11,677 bases of DNA from GCA-003244245 sp032230565. Lineage in GTDB: Bacteria; Actinomycetota; Actinomycetes; Mycobacteriales; Pseudonocardiaceae. How positions within the stretch are numbered: the stretch's first letter is position 1; every line of letters starts with the position of its first letter. The stretch lies in NCBI GenBank assembly GCA_032230565.1, contig JAVXWL010000113.1, positions 1 to 11,677 of the forward strand. Direction: 5' to 3'. Below are positions 5,391-11,677 of this stretch, one piece after another. The translations under genes and the position numbers were made by a program. The notes under the pieces were generated by a model. That model did no database searches. It had not been told where the DNA came from and saw nothing but the letters and a program-made list of their open reading frames with translations.

Positions 5391-6995
5391 TTAGGAGCCG
5401 AACCCGCCGAGCGCGGCCCAGTTCAGGGCGAAGGTGGGCACGACGCCGAGTAGCAGGGTGACCACGACGCCCAGGGTGATCGCGGCGGTGGTGAAGGCCC
5501 CAGGCACGCTCACCGTCGGACCGTCGATGGCAGGTTCGCTGAAGTACATCAGGACAACCACCCGAATGTAGAAGAACGCGGCCACCGCACTGGCCACCAG
5601 GGCTATCACTACCAACGGGGCCATCCCGTCCGCCAGAGCGGCGCTGAATACCGCGAACTTACCGGTGAACCCGCTGGTCAGCGGAATACCAGCGAGCGCG
5701 AAGAGCAGGAAGGCGAAGACCGCAGCCGTCAACGGGGAACGCTTGGCCAGCCCGGCCCACTGCGAGAGGTGAGTGGCCTCACCGTCGGCGTTGCGCACCA
5801 GGGTGACCACCCCAAAGGCCGCGAGCGTGGTGAAGCCGTAGGCGAGCAAGTAGAACATCGTGCCGGACAGCCCCTGTGCGGTCAACGCGATCGCGCCGAC
5901 CAGCAGGAACCCAGCGTGCGCCACCGACGAGTAGGCGATCATGCGCTTGACGTCGGTCTGGGTTAGGCCGAGCACCGCGCCGATCACCATCGAGGCGATC
6001 GCGACGGCCCACAGCAGGCCACGCCACTCCCAGCGGGTGCCCTCGAACGCCACCGTCAGCACCCGCAGGATCGCGCCGAACGCGGCTACCTTGGTACACG
6101 CCGCCATGAAGGCCGTCACCGGCGTTGCCGCGCCCTGGTAAACGTCCGGGGTCCAAGTGTGAAACGGCCCGACCGAGCCCTTGAACAGCAGCCCGATCAC
6201 CAGCAGCGCCAGCCCACCGAACAGCAGGGTGTCCGGCCGGTTGCTACCCGCCGACGCCTCAGCGATCCGCGACAGGCTGACCGAACCCGCGTAGCCATAC
6301 AGCAGAGCGACGCCGTAAAGAAAAAACGCTGAGGAGAAGGCTCCCAGGAGGAAGTACTTGACGGCCGCTTCCTGGGCCAGCAGCCGGCGGCGCCGGGCCA
6401 ACCCGCACATCAGATACAGCGGCAGGCTAAGCACCTCCAGTGCGACGAACATGGTGAGCAGGTCGTTGGCGGCGAGAAACACCATCATGCCGCCGAGGGA
6501 GAACAAGAACAGCGGAAAAACCTCGGTCTGCATCACCGTCTCGGCGGTGCGAAGTGCCCCCTGAGCTTGGGCACGGTCCGCAGCGGTGCCCGGACGAACC
6601 GCGGCGTCGGCGCTGAATGCGCCCCCCGGCTCCACCGATCGGTCCGCGATGAGCAGCACCGCCGCCAAGCCCAAGGCCAGCAACGTGCCCCATAAGAACA
6701 GCGCCGGGCCGTCAACGGCGATGGTCCCGGCCAAGGTCACCACATTGCGCCCGTCGGCGGAGAACGAGTAGAGGTGCACACCCAGCGCCGCACCCGCTGC
6801 ACCCAACGTAAGCAGCGTCAACACGACCTGCGCTGACCACCGCGCCGGACGGGCCACGAAGGCCTCCACCAACACGGAGAGGCACGCCGCCCCGAGCACG
6901 ATCAGGACCGGGGCGATCGCCCCGTAGTCGACCGTAGGCGCCTGCAAGTGCGGCACCTGCGCCACGACTCCCACTCCAGCTTCACCGCCGAGCAC
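5391..6995 (-). CDS. nuoN: NADH-quinone oxidoreductase subunit N
   Basis: NuoN is one of three antiporter-like subunits in the membrane arm of complex I and forms a proton channel. The start GTG 6995 gives 534 residues. It is preceded by AGGGAGG at 8 nt and follows the nuoM stop by 1 nt. A longer open frame reaching 7076 inside nuoM lacks this support. About 14 hydrophobic helices are visible. Channel residues are in place: E187 in FVALEVLSLPLY, K213 in EAAVKYFLLG, K272 and H279 in LLFKGSVGPFHTWTPDVYQG, and K418 near LAKRSPL. The broken-helix region FALAGIPLTSGFTGKF is present. Between helices at about 117-157 lies a hydrophilic loop (from DRSVEPGG to TAETVMQTEV) that is absent from E. coli NuoN but, as I recall, typical of actinobacterial forms. 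The polyprenyl synthase gene follows after 3 nt. Confidence 0.96.
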   Translation of the reverse strand: MLGGEAGVGVVAQVPHLQAPTVDYGAIAPVLIVLGAACLSVLVEAFVARPARWSAQVVLTLLTLGAAGAALGVHLYSFSADGRNVVTLAGTIAVDGPALFLWGTLLALGLAAVLLIADRSVEPGGAFSADAAVRPGTAADRAQAQGALRTAETVMQTEVFPLFLFSLGGMMVFLAANDLLTMFVALEVLSLPLYLMCGLARRRRLLAQEAAVKYFLLGAFSSAFFLYGVALLYGYAGSVSLSRIAEASAGSNRPDTLLFGGLALLVIGLLFKGSVGPFHTWTPDVYQGAATPVTAFMAACTKVAAFGAILRVLTVAFEGTRWEWRGLLWAVAIASMVIGAVLGLTQTDVKRMIAYSSVAHAGFLLVGAIALTAQGLSGTMFYLLAYGFTTLAAFGVVTLVRNADGEATHLSQWAGLAKRSPLTAAVFAFLLFALAGIPLTSGFTGKFAVFSAALADGMAPLVVIALVASAVAAFFYIRVVVLMYFSEPAIDGPTVSVPGAFTTAAITLGVVVTLLLGVVPTFALNWAALGGFGS

Positions 6996-6996
6996 C

Positions 6997-8601
6997 TCAG
7001 CGACCTCCCTGCCCGACGACCGGGTCGGACAGACCGACCTCGGTGAGCGTGGCCCCGATCGACGGGTTGATGACATTCAACACCGGCTGCGGGAAGAACC
7101 CGAGCAGCAGGATGAGCACCACCAGCGGCACCAGCACCGCGACCTCGCGGATCGACAGATCAGGGAACCGGCCACGTTGGCGCTGCGCTGTGGCCTCCGG
7201 CGCCATCGTGGACCCCGGTCCCTCCAATGCCCCCACTACGGCCGCGCCCCGCACCGGTCCATGCATGATCCGCTGGTAGAACCACAACACGTAGAGCGCC
7301 GCCAGGATCATTCCGGTAGTCGCCAGAATGGTGAACACCGGCTGCCGAGGGAAGGAGCCGATCAGCACCAGAAACTCCGAGACGAAGGAGTTGGTGCCGG
7401 GCAACGCCAGCGAGGACAGCCCGGCCACCAGCATCATCCCGGCCAGCACCGGAGCCAGCACCGCCACCCCGCCGTAGTCGCTGATCAGCCGGGAGCCACC
7501 GCGGGCCATCAGCATCCCGACGACGATGAACAACATGCCGGTGGAGATGCCGTGGTTGACCATGTAAAGCACCGCACCGGCCTGCGCCTGGGTGGAGAAG
7601 GCGAAGACTCCCAGTGCGATGAAGCCGAAGTGGGCCACCGAGGTGTACGCCACGAACCGCTTCATGTCGGACTGGCCGACGGCGAGCAGTGCGCCGTAGA
7701 GCACCCCGGCGACGGCGAGCACCAGCACCAGCGGGGCCAGCGCCCGTGATGCGCCGGGGAACAGCGGCAGGCAGTAGCGCAGGAAACCGTAGATGCCGAC
7801 CTTGTCCATCACCCCGACCAGCAGCACGCCAGCGCCTATCGGGGCCTCCGCACCGGCGTCGGGCAGCCAGGTGTGTAGCGGTACCAGCGGCGCTTTGATC
7901 GCGAAGGCGACAAAGAACCCGAGGAACAGCCAGATCTGCGTGCTCTGCGGGACGGTCCCGGCGATGCGTACCAGCGCCGCCCAGTCAAAGGTGCCGTGAC
8001 CCAGCCGGTTGCCACTGACCACGAACAGCCCGATCACGCTGGCCAGCATCACCAGACCGCCGAGCAGCGAGTACAGGAAGAACTTGACCGCCGCGTACTG
8101 CCGTCGCGGGCCGCCGAAGCGGCCGATCAGGAAGTACATCGGCACCAGCATGACCTCGAAGAACAGGTAGAACAGGAAGACATCGGTGGAGACGAAGACC
8201 CCGATCAGCAACGACTGCAGGACCAGCAGCAGGGCGTAGAAGCCCGCCGGTGTCCGATCCTCGGCCATCTTGTCCGCCCAGGAAGAGCCCATCACGATCG
8301 GAACCAGCACGCTGATCAGCGCGATCATCACCAACGCGATGCCGTCGATACCGAGCGCGAAACGGGTTCCGAAGGCCGGGATCCACGGGATGGACAGGGT
8401 CAGCTGCAGGCGCCCGCCGCTGGGGTTGTAGGCCGCCCAGGCCAGCGCGGCCAGTACCAGCTCGGCCAGGGCGAAGGCCATCGCGGTTGCCTTGGCGGCT
8501 GTCGGCGCCGAACGCATCGGGGCGACGACCGCGCTACCCACCAGCGGCAGCAGCAGCATCGCCAGAAGCAGACCGCCTCCACTTGACACTTCGCTACTCA
8601 T
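6997..8601 (-). CDS. nuoM: NADH-quinone oxidoreductase subunit M
   Basis: NuoM is the middle antiporter-like subunit of the complex I membrane arm and moves one proton per cycle. The 534-residue protein has about 14 hydrophobic helices. The key residues are E149 (FYLFFEVMLVPMYFLIG), K173 in AVKFFLYSLLG, K236 and H243 in IKAPLVPLHTWLPDAGAEAP, and E409 in FVSEFLVLIG. E409 takes the place of the terminal lysine of NuoL and NuoN, a known NuoM feature. The start ATG 8601 overlaps the nuoL stop as ATGA, which implies translational coupling; GGCGGTGAG upstream is a modest ribosome-binding site. A hydrophilic stretch at about 450-485, before the last helix, is variable in the family. Length and motifs are normal. 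Confidence 0.97.
   Translation of the reverse strand: MSSEVSSGGGLLLAMLLLPLVGSAVVAPMRSAPTAAKATAMAFALAELVLAALAWAAYNPSGGRLQLTLSIPWIPAFGTRFALGIDGIALVMIALISVLVPIVMGSSWADKMAEDRTPAGFYALLLVLQSLLIGVFVSTDVFLFYLFFEVMLVPMYFLIGRFGGPRRQYAAVKFFLYSLLGGLVMLASVIGLFVVSGNRLGHGTFDWAALVRIAGTVPQSTQIWLFLGFFVAFAIKAPLVPLHTWLPDAGAEAPIGAGVLLVGVMDKVGIYGFLRYCLPLFPGASRALAPLVLVLAVAGVLYGALLAVGQSDMKRFVAYTSVAHFGFIALGVFAFSTQAQAGAVLYMVNHGISTGMLFIVVGMLMARGGSRLISDYGGVAVLAPVLAGMMLVAGLSSLALPGTNSFVSEFLVLIGSFPRQPVFTILATTGMILAALYVLWFYQRIMHGPVRGAAVVGALEGPGSTMAPEATAQRQRGRFPDLSIREVAVLVPLVVLILLLGFFPQPVLNVINPSIGATLTEVGLSDPVVGQGGR
7004..7010 (-). promoter_or_regulatory. Ribosome-binding site that fixes the nuoN start
   Basis: On the minus strand AGGGAGG stands 8 nt before GTG 6995, inside the last codons of nuoM. 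It supports a start at 6995 rather than the upstream in-frame codons or the downstream GTGs within the first dozen codons. Confidence 0.75.
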
Positions 8602-10544
8602 GAGTAACTCACCGCCAGCAGGAAGGCGATCACCACGATAGCGCCGCCGAGCATGCCCAGCGCGTAGCTACGAACGAAACCGGTCTGCAAGCGGCGCAGC
8701 CGCCCCGAACTGCCACCCAACAGTGCCGCGGTTCCATTGACCACTCCGTCGACGCCTTTGTTGTCCACGAACACCAGCGCCCGGGTCAACCAGGTGCCGG
8801 GTCGCGCGATGAGTGTCTCGTTGATCGCGTTGGCGTAAAGATCGGCCCTGGCTGCGGCCACCGGCAGTGAGACCCGCTCGGGCCTGACCACCGGCACCGG
8901 GTTGCGACCGACGAACAGCCATGCGGCCAGCACCCCTACCGCGGAAACCAGCACGGTGAAGACCGGCACCAGTACCGGCGGGAACGGCGCCTCCGCCGGC
9001 ACCAGCGCGCCCACCGAGGGCTCCAGCCATCGAGCCAACCGGCCGCCCGAGGCCAGGAAGTATCCGGCGACCAGCGAGCCGATCGCCAGCGGCACCATCG
9101 GCACCCACATCACCGGCGGGGACTCGTGCGGGTGGTACTCGTGGCCGTCGGCAGTGCGCAGGTTGCGCCAGCGTTCCTCACCAAAGAACGTCATGAGCAT
9201 CAGGCGGGTCATGTAGAAGGCGGTCAGTCCAGCGGCGAGCAGCGCGATGGTGCCGAAGAGGCCGCCGGCGGTACCGCCCGCCGCGTACGCCGCCTCGATG
9301 ATCGCATCCTTGGAGTAGTAGCCGGACAGGAACGGGAAGCCGATCAACGCCAGGTAACCGCAGCTGAAGACGACGAAGGTGATCGGCATGTGCCGGGCGA
9401 GGCCACCCATCCGGCGCATGTCGATCTCGTCATGCATGCCGTGCATCACCGAGCCTGCTCCGAGGAACAGTCCCGCCTTGAAGAAGCCGTGGGTGAGCAG
9501 GTGCACGATGCCCAGCGCGTAACCGGCCGGCCCCAGCCCGACCGCGAGGATCATGTATCCGATCTGGCTGACCGTGGAGTAGGCCAGCACCTTCTTGATG
9601 TCGTCGTAGGCGCAACCGATGATCGACCCGATCAGCAGGGTGATCACGCCGACTGCGGCGACGGCCAGCCGGCCGTTCGGGCTGAGGTTGTACAGCGGGC
9701 TGCACCGGGCGACCAGGTACACCCCGGCGGTCACCATCGTCGCGGCGTGGATGAGCGCCGAGACCGGCGTCGGGCCCTCCATCGCGTCGGGCAACCAGGC
9801 CTGCAGCGGGAACTGACCGGACTTGCCGCAGGCGCCAAGTAGCAACAACAGGGTGATCGCCAGCAGGGTGGCGCCGCCGATCTCACCGGCGCGGGGGAAC
9901 ACCTCGGAGAACCGCACCGTGCCCAAGGATCGCCAGATCAGGAAGATCGCCAACGCCAGCCCGACATCACCCACCCGGTTCATCAGGAACGCCTTCTTCG
10001 CCGCCGTCGCGGCGCTGGGCCGGTCCTGGTACCAGCCGATCAGCAGGTAGGAGGCCAGGCCCACCCCTTCCCAACCGAGGTAAAGCGTGACGAAGTTGTT
10101 GGCCAGCACAAGCACCAGCATCGCCGCGACGAACAGGTTGAAGTACCCGAAGAACCGTCGGCGCCCTGGGTCGTCGGCCATGTACCCGATCGCGTAGAGG
10201 TGGATCAGACCACCGACGCCGGTGATCAGCAGCACGAAGGTCAGCGACAGCGGATCGAGCCGCAGGCCGTAGTCAACCTGCAGGGAGTTGACCGCGAAGA
10301 AGGTACCCATGCCCAACTCTCGGGTCCGCTGCGCCGCGTCGAAACCCAGCATCTGGGAGAACAGCGCCACGCCGTAAGCGAACGCGGCGAGCACCGTCGC
10401 GCAGCCCAGCAGATGTCCCCATACGTTGGTGCGGCGGCCACCGGCCAGCAGCACCAACGCACCGAAGGCCGGCAGCGCGACGAGCAGCCACGCGTGAAGC
10501 GCCGTCCCCTCGGCAGCAGCCACGGAGGGCAAGACCTCGGTCAC
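8598..10544 (-). CDS. nuoL: NADH-quinone oxidoreductase subunit L
   Basis: NuoL is the distal antiporter-like subunit of complex I; its C-terminal lateral helix runs along the membrane arm. The 648-residue length fits. Family motifs: E159 in LYLGWEGVGLASYLLIG, K241 in GKSGQFPLQAWLPDAMEGP, the PVSALIHAATMVTAGVYL segment, K356 in THGFFKAGLFLGAGSVMHG, and K412-D413 in SGYYSKDAI. Long hydrophilic connectors at about 455-480 and 545-600 precede the final C-terminal anchor (about 625-646), as expected for the lateral-helix region. GTG 10544 is chosen because AGGGGG lies 5 nt upstream; it follows the nuoK stop by 19 nt. The stop overlaps the nuoM start as ATGA. No lesion is visible. Confidence 0.97.
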   Translation of the reverse strand: MTEVLPSVAAAEGTALHAWLLVALPAFGALVLLAGGRRTNVWGHLLGCATVLAAFAYGVALFSQMLGFDAAQRTRELGMGTFFAVNSLQVDYGLRLDPLSLTFVLLITGVGGLIHLYAIGYMADDPGRRRFFGYFNLFVAAMLVLVLANNFVTLYLGWEGVGLASYLLIGWYQDRPSAATAAKKAFLMNRVGDVGLALAIFLIWRSLGTVRFSEVFPRAGEIGGATLLAITLLLLLGACGKSGQFPLQAWLPDAMEGPTPVSALIHAATMVTAGVYLVARCSPLYNLSPNGRLAVAAVGVITLLIGSIIGCAYDDIKKVLAYSTVSQIGYMILAVGLGPAGYALGIVHLLTHGFFKAGLFLGAGSVMHGMHDEIDMRRMGGLARHMPITFVVFSCGYLALIGFPFLSGYYSKDAIIEAAYAAGGTAGGLFGTIALLAAGLTAFYMTRLMLMTFFGEERWRNLRTADGHEYHPHESPPVMWVPMVPLAIGSLVAGYFLASGGRLARWLEPSVGALVPAEAPFPPVLVPVFTVLVSAVGVLAAWLFVGRNPVPVVRPERVSLPVAAARADLYANAINETLIARPGTWLTRALVFVDNKGVDGVVNGTAALLGGSSGRLRRLQTGFVRSYALGMLGGAIVVIAFLLAVSYS

Positions 10545-10563
10545 CGCGTCCCCCTCGCCGATT

Positions 10564-10863
10564 TCAATATTTCAGCAGGTTCGCGTCGTCGACCGAGGCC
10601 GACCGGCGCGTCTTGAAGATCGCCATGATGATGGCCAGCCCGACCACCACCTCCGCGGCCGCGACCACCATCACGAAGAACGCCATGATCTGCCCGTCCA
10701 GGGTGCCGTTAATCCTGGAGAAGGTGATCAGGGTCAGGTTCACTGCGTTGAGCATGAGCTCAATGCACATGAAGACCACCACGGCGTTGCGGCGCACCAA
10801 GACCCCGACGGCACCGACGGTGAACAGCAGCGCCGACAGCAGCAGGTAGTACGTCGGGGTCAC
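10564..10863 (-). CDS. nuoK: NADH-quinone oxidoreductase subunit K
   Basis: NuoK is a three-helix subunit of the complex I membrane arm related to MrpC. The 99-residue protein shows three hydrophobic helices at about 5-22, 28-46 and 60-83. The two buried glutamates needed for proton transfer are E35 (FMCIELMLNAVNL) and E71 (VAAAEVVVGLAI), corresponding to Glu36 and Glu72 of E. coli NuoK. The start GTG 10863 overlaps the nuoJ stop as GTGA, and an AGGAGG ribosome-binding site (10871-10876) is 7 nt upstream. Size and sequence are fully typical. Confidence 0.98.
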   Translation of the reverse strand: MTPTYYLLLSALLFTVGAVGVLVRRNAVVVFMCIELMLNAVNLTLITFSRINGTLDGQIMAFFVMVVAAAEVVVGLAIIMAIFKTRRSASVDDANLLKY

Positions 10864-11675
10864 CGGCCGCCCTCCTGGTCCGCGGTCGCTGGCGGCACCG
10901 GCCCGCGCAGGGCGCGGGCGTCCGGGTCCGTGCCAGCGCTGACAACGCTGCGGACATCGGCGTCGAGACGATCGCGGCCGGTGGACTCAAGCAGCTCGGA
11001 CAACGACTCTGGGGCCACCGAACCGTCGGGCAACAGTGCCGGCGTGGACACCGAGTTCATGGTGGCGAACACTCCAGGACCCGGCAGCGGGGACGGACGC
11101 TCACCACGGATCCGGGCCTCCACCCGCTCTCGCTGGGTCAACCTGCCCTGCTTGGAGCGCTCGGTGAAGGCCAGCACCATCGCGCCGACCGCAGCGGTCA
11201 TCAGCAGGGCCGAGGTGAGCTCGAAGGGAAAAAGGTAGTCGGTGTAAAGGCTGCGGCCCAGGTTGGCGACGTTGCCGCCGCCGGTGCTGTTGACCTTCGT
11301 CAACCCCACCGCGGTGACCCCCGTGAAAGCCCGGCTCAGCATTGACACCAGCAGCACGGCCAACCCGATCCCGCCCAGTGCTGCCGCGACCCGCTGACCG
11401 CGCAGCACCTCCACCACCGAATCGACACTTTCCTTGCCCACCAGCATCAGCACGAACAGGAACAGCATCATGATCGCGCCGGTGTAGACGATGATCTGCA
11501 CGAAACCCAGGAACGGCGCTTGCTGGACCATGTACAGCGCGCCCAAGCACAGCATGGTCTGCGCCAACCACAGCGCCGAATGCACCGCATTGCGGGCTAA
11601 CACCATGGCCAGCCCACCAGCCAGCGCGAGCGGGCCCAGGATCCAGAACGCGATGGTCTCCCCGAGACCGATCAC
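10860..11675 (-). CDS. nuoJ: NADH-quinone oxidoreductase subunit J (5' end at window edge)
   Basis: NuoJ is a five-helix membrane-arm subunit of complex I. The visible 271 residues include helices at about 9-27, 31-50, 56-79, 95-113 and 153-170, and the family signature FVQIIVYTGAIMMLFLFVLM with the conserved Tyr64. After the last helix, a hydrophilic tail of about 100 residues (from FTERSKQG) contains STPALLPDG and ends in a Pro/Ala/Asp-rich segment. E. coli NuoJ lacks such a tail, but to my knowledge actinobacterial NuoJ has one. A GTG at 11675 gives a sensible N terminus just before the first helix, but only 2 bases remain before the window edge, so a start further upstream cannot be excluded. 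The stop overlaps the nuoK start as GTGA. The rest of nuo (A to I) presumably lies beyond the edge. Confidence 0.94.
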   Translation of the reverse strand: MIGLGETIAFWILGPLALAGGLAMVLARNAVHSALWLAQTMLCLGALYMVQQAPFLGFVQIIVYTGAIMMLFLFVLMLVGKESVDSVVEVLRGQRVAAALGGIGLAVLLVSMLSRAFTGVTAVGLTKVNSTGGGNVANLGRSLYTDYLFPFELTSALLMTAAVGAMVLAFTERSKQGRLTQRERVEARIRGERPSPLPGPGVFATMNSVSTPALLPDGSVAPESLSELLESTGRDRLDADVRSVVSAGTDPDARALRGPVPPATADQEGGR

Positions 11676-11677
11676 TC

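Noticed and set aside
6996..7076. Extended N terminus of 27 residues on NuoN.
   Set aside because: It lies inside nuoM, has no NuoN character, and the strong ribosome-binding site at 7004-7010 points to GTG 6995.

Overview
The window comes from the chromosome of a high-GC actinobacterium. The evidence is GC-rich codon use, many GTG starts, the actinobacterial forms of NuoJ (long hydrophilic C-terminal tail) and NuoN (long hydrophilic loop), and the grouping of nuo genes, a polyprenyl diphosphate synthase, htpX and yajQ. I recall a similar grouping from mycobacteria and streptomycetes but could not check it here. I cannot assign a genus.

Layout from left to right. Positions 1-190 hold no gene I can support, only a short tandem 11-mer. 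A tRNA-Tyr(GTA) lies on the minus strand (191-273), divergent from yajQ (380-871, +). Positions 884-1427 on the minus strand carry the remains of a SAM-dependent O-methyltransferase gene. It is broken by at least three frameshifts and two larger internal deletions, so no single reading frame shows it. Next come rfbA/rmlA (1619-2497, +), htpX (2507-3373, -), and a crotonase-fold gene lacking both canonical catalytic glutamates (3480-4250, +). A two-tier hairpin (4262-4310) sits between the convergent crotonase and polyprenyl synthase genes.

From 4374 to the right edge everything is on the minus strand and reads as one operon, in transcription order nuoJ, nuoK, nuoL, nuoM, nuoN, polyprenyl diphosphate synthase. 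Junctions are tight: GTGA overlap J/K, 19 nt K/L, ATGA overlap L/M, 1 nt M/N, 3 nt N/synthase. The nuo genes encode the proton-pumping membrane arm of respiratory complex I apart from NuoA and NuoH, which with the peripheral-arm genes presumably lie upstream, beyond the right edge. The last gene makes the long isoprenoid tail that in actinobacteria normally goes to menaquinone, the electron acceptor of complex I. The operon therefore joins the pump to its lipid co-substrate.

I see no CRISPR array, no insertion sequence, no phage genes and no new multi-gene system. The most informative unusual items are the decayed methyltransferase, the crotonase without catalytic glutamates, the solitary rfbA beside the dead methyltransferase, and the nested hairpin.
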